DNA of 64,000 nt from the NCBI GenBank assembly GCA_900473415.1, contig UCLR01000032.1, positions 322,990 to 386,989 of the forward strand, written 5' to 3'. The stretch's first letter is position 1. Each line of letters starts with the position of its first letter. Positions 43,747 through 51,972 of this stretch are shown piece by piece. This DNA is from Hyphomicrobiales bacterium (GTDB lineage Bacteria > Pseudomonadota > Alphaproteobacteria > Rhizobiales > Beijerinckiaceae). The translations under genes were made by a program, and so were the position numbers. The notes below the pieces were generated by a model. The model saw only the letters and a program-made list of their open reading frames with translations, did not search any database and was not told the origin of the DNA.

Positions 43747-44628
43747 TCAGTCCTTCTTGTACAAATTCACGATCGACGCGCCGTCTTTCATGTCATTGCC
43801 GGCCGAAACATAGGTTTCATACTGCGTCACGGCTTTCTCGATCAGCGGAAGCTCCAGTCCGAGCCCATGGATTTCGGACTGCACCGCATGCATGTCCTTC
43901 AGGAGTTGCCGGGCATAGCCGAGCGGCGGCTCGAAGGCGCGGGCCTGCATGCGGGGATAGAGCTGGCGCAGCAGGGTGCCGTCGGCATGCCCTCCGGCGA
44001 GACATTCCGGCAGCTTGGCTGCATCGATGTCGGACGACTCCGCGAGGACAAGGGCCTCAGCCATCAGGACATAAGTCGTTCCGACGATCGCCTGGTTCAG
44101 CATCTTCGCGACCTGGCCGGCGCCCGAACCGCCGGCGCGGGTAAAGTTCGCGGCAAGATCCGCCATGATCGGCCGGACCACATCGACATCCTGCTCCTCG
44201 CCGCCCGCCATGATGGTCAGTTCGCCCGCGCGGGCCGCGAGCGGGCCGCCGGAAACCGGCGCATCGACCCAGCCCATTCCGGTCTCGGCCCGCAGCTTCG
44301 CGGCAAGGCCCTTGCTCTTCTTCGGATCGGCCGTCGAATGATCGACCAGGATCTGGCCGCTACGCGCCGTCTGCGCGATTCCTGCTGGGCCGAAGACGCA
44401 TTGCTCGACCGCCTGGGTGTGCAGGACGCACATCAAGACGATGTCGCTTTCCGCCGCGACCTGCGCCGGGGACGCCATGGCGACGGCACCGGCCGCAACC
44501 ACGGGCGCGATCCGTTCAGACTCGAGGTTCCAGACGTTGAGTTGCCAGCCCTTCTCGAGGAGGCGCTGCGACATCGCCGTCCCCATCAGGCCGAGCCCGA
44601 CAAAACCGAGGCTTGGTTTATCGGACAT
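43747..44628 (-). CDS. NAD(P)-dependent beta-hydroxyacid dehydrogenase, 3-hydroxyisobutyrate dehydrogenase family (copy A)
   Basis: A 293-aa enzyme: Rossmann motif GFVGLGLMGTAM, signature DAPVSGGPLAARAGELTIM, catalytic-lysine region GSGAGQVAKMLNQ. Members oxidise 3-hydroxyisobutyrate, tartronate semialdehyde or related beta-hydroxyacids. The start lies 3 bases after the stop of the paralogous gene, so the two form an operon, with the amino acid importer further downstream. About as similar to the copy at 44.6 kb as typical paralogues of different specificity. Confidence 0.87.
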   Translation of the reverse strand: MSDKPSLGFVGLGLMGTAMSQRLLEKGWQLNVWNLESERIAPVVAAGAVAMASPAQVAAESDIVLMCVLHTQAVEQCVFGPAGIAQTARSGQILVDHSTADPKKSKGLAAKLRAETGMGWVDAPVSGGPLAARAGELTIMAGGEEQDVDVVRPIMADLAANFTRAGGSGAGQVAKMLNQAIVGTTYVLMAEALVLAESSDIDAAKLPECLAGGHADGTLLRQLYPRMQARAFEPPLGYARQLLKDMHAVQSEIHGLGLELPLIEKAVTQYETYVSAGNDMKDGASIVNLYKKD

Positions 44629-44631
44629 GGT

Positions 44632-45510
44632 TCATTCCTGGTCGGTCAGACGGTCGTAGGTGCGGTAGAGGCCCTGGTTGCCGTTGCCGCCTTCGCCATG
44701 GGCCCGCGCTTCGAGAAAGAGATTGGTGACCAGGCCATTGCCGGGAAGCGGCACCCCCAGCGCGAAGGCGAGCTCGGAGGTCAGCCGCAGATCCTTGAGC
44801 ATTAGGTCGATGCGGAACCCCGCGCCGGGGTCTTTCGCAATCATCTTGGGCGCGAGATTCTGCATCATCCAGGAGGCGGCCGATCCGCCGAGCAGCGCAT
44901 TGCGCAATTTGTCGAGGTCGATGCCAGCCGCGCGCCCAAGCGCAAGAGCCTCGCAGACGCCCTGCAGATTGATGCCGACGACGAGTTGATTGCAGAGTTT
45001 GGTCACCTGGCCGGCGCCGCTCTCGCCCATATGGACGATGGTCGTGCCCATTGCGGAGAGCACCGGCTTCGCCTTTTCCAGGGCCTGCTCTTCGCCGCCG
45101 ACCATGATCGACAGCGTCGCATTGGTCGCCCCGAGCGGCCCGCCGGAAACGGGTGCGTCCAGCATCGACACGCCGACCTTCGCGAGCGCTGCGCTCATCT
45201 CGCGCGTCGCCTGCGGGGAAATGGTGCTCATTTCCACCAGCACGCCGCCGGCCGGCGGAGCGGAGAGGATGCCGTCCGGGCCCAATATCGCGGCCTGGAC
45301 CTGCGGCGTATCGGGCAGCATCGTGATGGCGATGTCGGCGTGGCGCACGGCGTCGGCAGCGGAACGCGCCACAGTCGCGCCATGGCCGGTCAAGGCCTCG
45401 GCCGCCTCCTGCCGCGTGTCGTGGACGTGCACGCTGTGACCCGCCTTCAGCAGGTTGATCACCATTTCCCGGCCCATGACGCCGACGCCGACGAATCCAA
45501 CGTTTGCCAT
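44632..45510 (-). CDS. NAD(P)-dependent beta-hydroxyacid dehydrogenase, 3-hydroxyisobutyrate / tartronate semialdehyde reductase family (copy B)
   Basis: A 292-aa paralogue: GFVGVGVMGREMVINLL, LDAPVSGGPLGATNATLSIM, SGAGQVTKLCNQ with the conserved catalytic lysine. It is the first gene of a leftward operon and divergent from the GntR regulator gene (about 340-base intergenic region), making it the likely regulatory target. Specificity within the family cannot be told by eye. Confidence 0.87.
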   Translation of the reverse strand: MANVGFVGVGVMGREMVINLLKAGHSVHVHDTRQEAAEALTGHGATVARSAADAVRHADIAITMLPDTPQVQAAILGPDGILSAPPAGGVLVEMSTISPQATREMSAALAKVGVSMLDAPVSGGPLGATNATLSIMVGGEEQALEKAKPVLSAMGTTIVHMGESGAGQVTKLCNQLVVGINLQGVCEALALGRAAGIDLDKLRNALLGGSAASWMMQNLAPKMIAKDPGAGFRIDLMLKDLRLTSELAFALGVPLPGNGLVTNLFLEARAHGEGGNGNQGLYRTYDRLTDQE

Positions 45511-45854
45511 CGGTCTAGCGCCTCGCCGAGATCAGCCGGGCGTTCCGATCGTTCACCTGTCTCATCATCCCCCCAACGCTTCTTGTTATAACGAACCGAA
45601 CCAATTGGCCTTATGGATCAATGCCTTGCGCATTTTCCGGCAATTTCGACGGCAAGCTGCGTCGCGGCGCGGGCCGCGCTCGAAGCCCATCAGAACGGCT
45701 CCTGTCTCGTCATGGCTCTCCCCGCCCCCTGACCGAGAGGCACGCTATCGGGGCATCCTCACAGCGTCAATATGCTGTATACAGGATGCTATATTGCGCA
45801 TTCAGTTCTACAGCCGCTACGATCCCGGCGAAGCGGACCTGGAGTAAACCATCA
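45511..45854. promoter_or_regulatory. Divergent regulatory gap between dehydrogenase operon and gntR
   Basis: A 344-base intergenic region read outward on both sides. It has locally lower GC at 45770-45810 and includes a perfect CTGTATACAG palindrome. No coding sequence is supported; an in-frame extension of the GntR gene back to 45621 exists but the GGAG-preceded ATG at 45855 is preferred. Confidence 0.55.
45775..45784. promoter_or_regulatory. Candidate GntR (FCD-type) operator
   Basis: A perfect 10-bp palindrome CTGTATACAG, with the TGTATACA core often bound by FadR/VanR-type GntR regulators. It lies about 70 bases before the gntR start and 265 bases before the divergent dehydrogenase start, so autoregulation is the simplest reading. 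Confidence 0.5.
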
Positions 45855-46556
45855 ATGCCTTCGAGCGGCGCGCAGGGGAGACCGCCCGCCCCCCACGGCG
45901 GACAAGAGCAGTTGAGCCCGATCGTTCGCCAGAACCTGCATCATGTCGTCGCAACGCGGCTGCGAGACATGATCACGGAGGGCGATCTCGCTCCCGGGAC
46001 GCGCATTCACGAAGTTAATCTCGGCCAGGAGCTTGGCGTTTCTCGCACGCCGCTCCGAGAAGCGCTCAAATGTCTGGCGGGCGAGGGACTGCTGGATTTA
46101 TCGCCGGGGCGTGGAGCGATCGTTCGCGTATTCAAAGCAAAGGATGTCGAAGACAGCCTCAACGTTCTGGCGAGACTGGAGCACTTCGCAGGTTTTTTAG
46201 TATGCGCACACGCAACAGGTGAAGCAATACGTCGAATTCGTTTGATGCACGACGAAATGATACGCTTATATGAGGCCGGCAGTCGAAGGTCTTATTTTAA
46301 GACAAACCAAGCAATTCACTCGGCGATTCTGCAGGCGACCGGAAATTCGGCATTGGTGGATGTTCACAATCTCCTGCAGGGGAGATTGAGGCGAATTCGT
46401 TACATCGGCCATGAAGGCCCGGAAAAATGGGCCGACGCGGTGCGCGATCATCAGGAAATCATCGTGGCGTTGGAGAGCCGCGACGGGGAACGGCTTGCCA
46501 CGGTATTGGCGGAGCATATCCAGAAAACCTGGGAGCGCGTCAAAACGCTTATCTGA
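45855..46556 (+). CDS. GntR family transcriptional regulator (FCD subfamily)
   Basis: 233 aa from ATG 45855, with GGAG 10 bases before. N-terminal winged helix: VVATRLRDMITEGDLAPGTRIHE and LGVSRTPLREALKCLAGEGL, the GntR signature. The C-terminal part has the helical FCD pattern (NQAIHSAILQATGNSALVDV, ADAVRDHQEIIVALESRDG) with metal/ligand His residues. It probably controls the divergent dehydrogenase and amino acid uptake genes in response to their substrate. Confidence 0.9.
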   Translation: MPSSGAQGRPPAPHGGQEQLSPIVRQNLHHVVATRLRDMITEGDLAPGTRIHEVNLGQELGVSRTPLREALKCLAGEGLLDLSPGRGAIVRVFKAKDVEDSLNVLARLEHFAGFLVCAHATGEAIRRIRLMHDEMIRLYEAGSRRSYFKTNQAIHSAILQATGNSALVDVHNLLQGRLRRIRYIGHEGPEKWADAVRDHQEIIVALESRDGERLATVLAEHIQKTWERVKTLI

Positions 46557-46728
46557 GGACGACGTTCGGAACCTCGCCGCCGATTATTGTGGCATCCACG
46601 TTTCGGCTGCGCGGCCGGCGCAGGGCGGCAGATTTCCGGACGCGGCCTCGCTTCACGACCGGCAACGATGATGGTTGGCCTGATGGACGCAGAAGGCCAA
46701 TCGAGAACAGGATGGAAGGCGGCGCTCC

Positions 46729-46836
46729 GAGCTCGAGCTCGGCAAGGGCCTCTCGCTCGCCGCCACCATCGAGGGCGAGTTCGCCCAGAACAGCCGCGGC
46801 CTCGGCGGCAAGGGCGCGGTCAGGTCCAGGGGGTGA
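46729..46836 (+). pseudogene. Possible C-terminal remnant of an autotransporter beta-barrel
   Basis: A 35-codon frame ending in TGA reads LGKGLSLAATIEGEFAQNS then GLGGKGAVR, which resembles the last strands of autotransporter beta-domains (the usual pattern is GLSL...Y.G.FS......GLRW.W). The terminal aromatic residue expected in a working barrel is absent, and nothing upstream continues it. It is a short, weak match in the gap between gntR and dsbB. Confidence 0.35.
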
Positions 46837-46840
46837 GCGC

Positions 46841-47389
46841 TTAGTTTCTCGACGCCCCGGCCATCTGAGTGCGCGGCCGCATCAGGCCATAGACGGCGAG
46901 CAGGAACAGCCCCGCCGAGGCCAGCGCATTCCAGCCAGCGAGCGACAGGCCGAGGAAGCGCCAGGCCGCCTCCGAGCAGGCAACGATGCGCGTTGTCTGG
47001 AGCTGCTTCATGAAGTCTTGCATGCCGGCAGCGGCCGGAGCCGCGGCGCCGCCGCAGTCGTTCGGCCCGACGAACCAGCCCCATTCGACGCCGGCATGAT
47101 AGACGCCCAGCCCGATGCTCCAGGCCATCAGCGCGGCCAGGCCCAGCAGCACCAGCCATTGCAGCCGGGCGGAGCGCGCCAGCAGAAGCCCAGCCAGCGC
47201 AAGGCCGATCGCGGCATAGTGCGGCAGGCGCTGCTCCAGGCAGAGCTTGCAGGGCTTGAGATGGATGACGAGCTCGAAGAACCACGCTCCCGCGATCAGC
47301 GCCAGGCTCGCCAGGCCGATCAGCGCGATCAGCCGCGGCCCGGTGAGCAGCTGATTCGGATTGCGATCAGTGATGGCGGAGGCGGACAT
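46841..47389 (-). CDS. dsbB: Disulfide bond formation protein B family
   Basis: A 182-aa inner-membrane protein with four helices. The redox pairs are Cys47-x2-Cys50 (CKLC, quinone-proximal) and Cys112/Cys138 in the second periplasmic loop. DsbB passes electrons from DsbA to quinone and so keeps periplasmic disulfide formation running. It is 10 bases downstream of the YqaA-like gene on the same strand. Confidence 0.92.
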   Translation of the reverse strand: MSASAITDRNPNQLLTGPRLIALIGLASLALIAGAWFFELVIHLKPCKLCLEQRLPHYAAIGLALAGLLLARSARLQWLVLLGLAALMAWSIGLGVYHAGVEWGWFVGPNDCGGAAAPAAAGMQDFMKQLQTTRIVACSEAAWRFLGLSLAGWNALASAGLFLLAVYGLMRPRTQMAGASRN

Positions 47390-47399
47390 GGGCAGTGGC

Positions 47400-48011
47400 T
47401 CAGCAGGAGAGAAGCTGCCCTGACCCTGCGACGAGCTTGAGGCCGAAATAAAGGAGGATCAGTGCCGCAGCCCCCACCACGGCGATCACTTTCAGGCGAC
47501 GTTCGATGAAATGGCGGATCGCATGGCCATAACGCCTCAGCAAGAAGGCAAGCGCGAAGAAGCGCGCCCCGCGCGCCAGCACGCAGGAAATGACGAAGAA
47601 GGCGAGCCCGATATGGACGGCGCCGGCCAGGATCGTCACCACCTTGATCGGCGGCAGATGAGCCAGGCCCGAAGTGGTGAGCAGGATCAGCGTCGTGTCG
47701 GGGCCGGCGCAGGCCCGGAGCGCCTCGAAGGCGTCGAGCTTGCCGTAGAAGGCGAGAACCGGCTTCGCCAGCGCCTCGAAGGCGTAATAGCCGAGCGCAT
47801 AGCCCGCGATCCCGCCCAGCACCGAGAACAGCGTTGCCACGAAGGCGAGGCGGTAGGCACGCTGCGGCCGCGCCAACGCCATCGGCACGAACAGGATGTC
47901 CGCCGGGATCAGGAAGAACGAGCTCTCGACGAAGGCGATGACGGCCAGCCAGAGCTCAGCTCGCGGCCGGGCGGCGAGCGACATGGTCCAGTCGTAGAGG
48001 CGCTTCAGCAT
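47400..48011 (-). CDS. YqaA-like (DedA/VTT domain) inner-membrane protein
   Basis: About 203 aa from ATG 48011 (48047 is an alternative start). Residues near 20-60 have ELWLAVIAFVESSFFLIPADILFVPMALA with the F/ExxxxxPxD-type motif of SNARE-associated/VTT proteins, followed by further helices and LLTTSGLAHLPPIKVVTILAG. Relatives of this family may act as lipid scramblases or flippases; the role of YqaA is not settled. It is paired with dsbB. Confidence 0.83.
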   Translation of the reverse strand: MLKRLYDWTMSLAARPRAELWLAVIAFVESSFFLIPADILFVPMALARPQRAYRLAFVATLFSVLGGIAGYALGYYAFEALAKPVLAFYGKLDAFEALRACAGPDTTLILLTTSGLAHLPPIKVVTILAGAVHIGLAFFVISCVLARGARFFALAFLLRRYGHAIRHFIERRLKVIAVVGAAALILLYFGLKLVAGSGQLLSC

Positions 48012-48107
48012 GGCGCGCTCTAGAGCATGCACAGCCAGGCGAAGCAACCGCGTCCGCGCCGATTGACCGCCCTTTGCCGATCGCTATAGTCCGCCGGCCT
48101 GCAAGGG

Positions 48108-48192
48108 GCCCCTGTGGCGGAATTGGTAGACGCGCTCGACTCAAAATCGAGTTCCGCAAGGAGTGCTGGTTCGATCCCGGCCAGGGGCACCA
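48108..48192 (+). tRNA. tRNA-Leu (anticodon CAA)
   Basis: The acceptor stem GCCCCTG pairs with CAGGGGC, and the gene ends with encoded ACCA. The anticodon loop CTCAAAA inside the CTCGA/TCGAG stem gives anticodon CAA (Leu, UUG codons). A class II long variable arm and a GGTTCGATCC T-arm are present; total 85 bases. Confidence 0.95.
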
Positions 48193-48734
48193 AAATTCGA
48201 CCATTCAGGATAAGACCTCGAACGCCCCATCAACGGGAAGGGAACCCTTGAGCGGTTGAGGCCTGCCCTCATCACGAGCCTGGTCTCCAAAGTCCGCACT
48301 TAGTGAATCCGGATCGCGCACTTCCAGACATTGAGCCTTTGCCTGGACGCCGACATTCCGCAACGCCGGGCTGAATGGCAGTGCGCGATCAGCGCGGCTG
48401 GGAATCTCGCTGATCAGATCTCGGATAATCTCACCAAGACTGCCGCCGCTCTCGCCGTGCCGGACCGACGGACGAGGGAAGGTAGACGAACGCCTTTACC
48501 TGAATGACGAAACCGCCTGTTGAGCGTAAGATTTAGTTCGAAGCCTTCTGCGAGAACGCGTTTCGAGGGAGACTGAGGCACAGCAGACGCCGGCATTCGA
48601 CACATTAGATGCGCATTCATCGTGCTTCGTGTCGATGATTGCCCGTCGAATGCTCGGCGCCGTCCGACTGGAAGAGATTGCAAACGCGATGTGGCGACAA
48701 GCTTTGCCATTTCGACGATGCGCCGCTCATTGAG

Positions 48735-48744
48735 CACATATGTG
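48735..48744. promoter_or_regulatory. Palindrome upstream of sugar ABC operon
   Basis: A perfect 10-bp palindrome CACATATGTG at the start of the AT-rich stretch, about 155 bases before the ATPase start. It could be a regulator site. Its sequence differs from the LacI-type dyad at 51.9 kb. Confidence 0.3.
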
Positions 48745-48835
48745 TATCAAAGATTATAAATAACAAACATAAATTATTTTGGTATTCCTGTAAGTTATTT
48801 ATAAAATAGAAAGCCAGACCTATAGGCAACATATA

Positions 48836-48845
48836 AGAACGTTCT
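48836..48845. promoter_or_regulatory. AACGTT-centred palindrome upstream of sugar ABC operon
   Basis: A perfect palindrome AGAACGTTCT, 55 bases before the ATPase start. Its AACGTT centre matches the core of the LacI-type dyad upstream of the regulator gene at 52 kb, so it might be a weak site for the same repressor. Confidence 0.35.
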
Positions 48846-48900
48846 GCCAAATCTCGCATCTCGACAAAATAAAAATTCCGAGACGTGGAGGAGCAAGCCT

Positions 48901-49641
48901 ATGCCGCTGCTGGAGCTTCGGGGGATTTCAAAGCATTTCGGCGCGATCGAAGCGCTCAAAGCCGTCGATCTGACGGTCGATGCAGGTGAAGTCGTCGGCC
49001 TCATGGGCGATAACGGCGCGGGCAAATCGACGTTGGTGAAGGTCGTCGCCGGCAATTATCTGCCGTCCGAGGGAGAGCTTCGCCTCGACGGCACCGTCAA
49101 GCACTTTCGCAGGCCGGTCGACGCCCGGACTGAGGGCATCGAGGTCGTCTACCAGGACCTCGCCCTGTGCGACAACCTGACTGCGGCCGCCAATGTATTC
49201 CTCGGACGCGAACTGAAGCGCCGCATCGGTCCGCTTGCGATCCTCGACTACAAGGCGATGTACGCCCGCGCTGCCGAGCTGTTCAAAGAGCTGAAGTCCG
49301 AAACCCGCCCCCGCGATCTCGTGCGGCTGATGTCCGGCGGCCAGCGCCAGGCCGTGGCGATCGCACGGACGCGCCTTGCCAACGCGAAGATGGTGCTCAT
49401 GGACGAACCGACCGCGGCCATCAGCGTTCGTCAGGTCGTCGAGGTGCTGGACATGATCCACAGGCTCAAGGATCGCGGAATCGCCGTCGTTCTCATCAGC
49501 CACCGCATGCCGGACGTGTTCGCCGTCTGCGACCGGGTGGTCGTCATGAGACGAGGACGCAAGGTCGCCGACAAGGCCGTGGCGTCGAGCTCGCCTGAAG
49601 AGGTGACGGGGCTGATCACCGGCGCCATCCAGGCTGCCTGA
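48901..49641 (+). CDS. Sugar ABC transporter ATP-binding protein (CUT2, FrcA-like single domain)
   Basis: A 246-aa ATPase with GDNGAGKSTLVK, YQDLALCDNL, LMSGGQRQAVAIART and VLMDEPTAAISV. Unlike RbsA-type CUT2 ATPases it has one nucleotide-binding domain, as in FrcA, so two copies should assemble per transporter. The start is behind GGAGGAG. First gene of an ATPase-permease-binding protein operon. Confidence 0.93.
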   Translation: MPLLELRGISKHFGAIEALKAVDLTVDAGEVVGLMGDNGAGKSTLVKVVAGNYLPSEGELRLDGTVKHFRRPVDARTEGIEVVYQDLALCDNLTAAANVFLGRELKRRIGPLAILDYKAMYARAAELFKELKSETRPRDLVRLMSGGQRQAVAIARTRLANAKMVLMDEPTAAISVRQVVEVLDMIHRLKDRGIAVVLISHRMPDVFAVCDRVVVMRRGRKVADKAVASSSPEEVTGLITGAIQAA

Positions 49642-49660
49642 TGCTGTGCGAGGAGCCACC

Positions 49661-50686
49661 ATGTCGAGCGCTGTGACCCGCCCGCCTCCAGGCCGTGTCG
49701 CCATCGAGGACGTCACAGGCCTCAGGGAGCGGAGTCTCGGGCAGAAGCTGCTTTCCAGCCAGCCCTTCTGGGTGACGATCGCTCTCATCGTCATGGCCCT
49801 GGCGATGAGCTGGTATCAACCGGAGGCCTTTGCCTCGGCCGACAACTTCTTCAACATCACGCGAAATTTCGCTTTCATCGGCATCATGGCGATCGGCATG
49901 ACGGCCGTCATCCTCACGGGCGGCATCGATCTGTCGGTCGGGTCGATCATGGGGCTCGCCGGCGTCGTCTGCGGCCTCGTTCTCCAGGCCGAGGGCCATT
50001 GGGCGCTTGCGGTCCTCGCCGGTCTGCTCACCGGTGCGGCGGTCGGGCTCGTGAATGGCGTCCTGATTTCCTATGTCGGCCTGCCCGCCTTCGTCGTCAC
50101 GCTCGGGACGCTCTCCGGTGCCCGCTCGCTCGCCATCGTCCTATCCGAGAACAAGATGATCTACGAGTTCGGCCCCTGGGGAGACGCTTTCAACGCGATT
50201 GGCGGCGGTTCCATCGTCGGCGTCGCCAACCCCGTCTGGGTGCTGCTCGCCCTCGCCGTCACCTTCAGCGTCATTCTCAACTTCACGAACTGGGGCAATT
50301 ACCTCTACGCCATCGGCGGCAATGAGAACGCGGCCCGCCTGACGGGCGTGCCGGTCCGGCGGATCAAGCTGCAGGCCTATGTCGTCTCGGGCCTGACAGC
50401 CGCGCTGAGCGCTGTTCTCATCGTCGGCTGGCAGGGCTCCGCCATCAATGCGCTCGGACAGGGTTACGAACTGCGCGTGATCGCTTCGACCGTGATCGGC
50501 GGCGCCGATCTGATGGGCGGGCAAGGCGGGGCCTACGGCGCCGTGATCGGGGCCGCGCTCATCGAGGTGATCCGCAATTCTCTTCTTATGGCCGGCGTGG
50601 ATGCCAACTGGCAGGGCGCCTTCGTCGGCCTGTTCATCGTATTGGCGGTTCTGCTGCAGCGGATCCGCACCAGGCGTTCGGCATGA
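49661..50686 (+). CDS. Sugar ABC transporter permease (CUT2, RbsC/FrcC-like)
   Basis: 341 aa from ATG 49661 behind AGGAG. A very hydrophobic protein with about 8-10 helices and the family blocks GMTAVILTGGIDLSVGSIMGL, VLISYVGLPAFVVTLGTLSGARS and GQGYELRVIASTVIGGADLMGG. It forms the channel for a monosaccharide with the single-domain ATPase encoded before it. Confidence 0.94.
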   Translation: MSSAVTRPPPGRVAIEDVTGLRERSLGQKLLSSQPFWVTIALIVMALAMSWYQPEAFASADNFFNITRNFAFIGIMAIGMTAVILTGGIDLSVGSIMGLAGVVCGLVLQAEGHWALAVLAGLLTGAAVGLVNGVLISYVGLPAFVVTLGTLSGARSLAIVLSENKMIYEFGPWGDAFNAIGGGSIVGVANPVWVLLALAVTFSVILNFTNWGNYLYAIGGNENAARLTGVPVRRIKLQAYVVSGLTAALSAVLIVGWQGSAINALGQGYELRVIASTVIGGADLMGGQGGAYGAVIGAALIEVIRNSLLMAGVDANWQGAFVGLFIVLAVLLQRIRTRRSA

Positions 50687-50725
50687 TGCATGCCGGACAA
50701 TCATAACCACCGGGAGGAGATGCTC

Positions 50726-51739
50726 ATGAAAACGCTGACTTTAAGTGTCGCCGCGCTCGCACTGCTCGCTGCTGGAGGAAACGCCCAGGCCCAGGGCAAG
50801 AAATACGTCTTCGCCCTGGTTCCCAAGAACATGAACAACCCCTTCTTCGATCAGGCGCGCGACGGCTGCAAGAAGGCCGAGAAGGAGTCCAATGGCGCGA
50901 TCGAATGTCTTTATATCGGCCCCGGCGAGCATGGCGGCGGCGACGAACAGGTTCAGGTCGTCAACGATCTCATTACGAAGAAGGTCGATGGCATCGCCGT
51001 CTCCCCGTCCAATGCAGCGGCGATGGGCAAGGCGCTCGAGGGCGCAAAGAAAGCGGGAATTCCGGTCCTGACCTGGGATTCAGACCTGCTCGCGAAGGAC
51101 AAGGCCCTGCGCACCGCCTATGTCGGCACCTATAACTATGACATCGGCGTCAATCTCGCGAAGCTCGTGCAGCAGATCAAGCCGAAGGGCGGGACGATCT
51201 GCATCCAGTCCGGTGGTGCGGCTGCCGCAAACCATAACGAGCGCATGCAAGGGATCCGCGACACGCTGTCTGGTGCGAAATCTGGTTCCGCTCCCGGCAC
51301 GAAGCTGTCGGGCCAGAAGGGCTGGACGGAGGCCGCAGGTTGCCCGCTCTACACCAATGACGACTTCCCGCTCTCGGTGCAGCAGATGGAAGATACGCTC
51401 GGCAAGAACCCCAAACTCGATGCCTTCGTGCCGACCGGCGGCTTCCCGCAATTCATCCCGCAAGCGTATCGCAAGGTCGCGGAAAAGTATAAGGCCCGCA
51501 TCGACGATGGCTCCCTCGCGCTCGTCGTCGCCGATACGCTGCCCGTCCAGATGGATCTTCTGAAGGCAGGCCTTTCCAAGGGGCAAGTCGGTCAGCGCCC
51601 ATTCGAGATGGGCTACAGGACTATGCTGTTCCTCAAGGACATGAAGGACGGCAAGCCGGCGCCGAAGGACCCGACCTATACCGGCCTCGACGTCTGCACG
51701 CCGCAGAATGCCGCAACTTGCGTTGGTTCCGGCAGCTAA
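50726..51739 (+). CDS. Sugar ABC transporter periplasmic binding protein (CUT2)
   Basis: 337 aa from ATG 50726, seven bases after GGGAGGAG (ATG 50720 is too close to it). A signal peptide ends near NAQAQG. The mature part has KKYVFALVPKNMNNPFFDQARDGC, VDGIAVSPSNAAAMGKAL and a late DVCTPQNAATC pair of cysteines. Periplasmic-binding-protein type I fold, ribose/fructose/xylose class. The ligand is not predictable by eye; no sugar kinase follows in this operon. Confidence 0.92.
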   Translation: MKTLTLSVAALALLAAGGNAQAQGKKYVFALVPKNMNNPFFDQARDGCKKAEKESNGAIECLYIGPGEHGGGDEQVQVVNDLITKKVDGIAVSPSNAAAMGKALEGAKKAGIPVLTWDSDLLAKDKALRTAYVGTYNYDIGVNLAKLVQQIKPKGGTICIQSGGAAAANHNERMQGIRDTLSGAKSGSAPGTKLSGQKGWTEAAGCPLYTNDDFPLSVQQMEDTLGKNPKLDAFVPTGGFPQFIPQAYRKVAEKYKARIDDGSLALVVADTLPVQMDLLKAGLSKGQVGQRPFEMGYRTMLFLKDMKDGKPAPKDPTYTGLDVCTPQNAATCVGSGS

Positions 51740-51930
51740 GCTGTCGAAGCAGTGAAAGTTGTTCATCCGGGATGAAGGCGGAGCCCGGCTTGCCAAGTCG
51801 AGTGGTCCCAGCTCGATGAGGTTCAGGATCCACCATCTCATCCCGGATCGCATGTCAGCCAGCCCTGCCGGCCCGCTCTGGCGATCCGCGAGACAAATTG
51901 ATCCGAGGCCGGTTGCCAGCTGGCCCTGCT

Positions 51931-51965
51931 CCTGTTAAACGTTTTACTGCTAAACGTTTAACAGG
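51931..51965. promoter_or_regulatory. Dyad operator of the LacI-family regulator
   Basis: A hyphenated inverted repeat: CCTGTTAAACGTTT and AAACGTTTAACAGG are perfect 14-base arms separated by 7 bases. Each arm also contains the self-complementary AAACGTTT, the CG-centred core usual for LacI-family operators. It ends 7 bases before the regulator's GTG start and includes its ribosome binding site (AGGA), so binding would block both transcription and translation start. Confidence 0.75.
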
Positions 51966-51972
51966 ACGCATC

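Larger units (their letters stand above)
48193..48900. other. Gene-poor gap after tRNA-Leu with AT-rich promoter region
   Basis: About 700 bases between tRNA-Leu and the sugar ABC ATPase. The first 500 bases are GC-rich without a convincing gene (short arginine-rich frames only) and could be a decayed insertion at the tRNA. From about 48740 to 48880 the DNA becomes AT-rich and holds two small palindromes, which fits the promoter of the sugar-uptake operon. Confidence 0.5.

Noticed and set aside
46427-47440. A 337-aa plus-strand frame
   Set aside because: It extends antisense through dsbB, whose cysteine pairs and helices support the minus strand.
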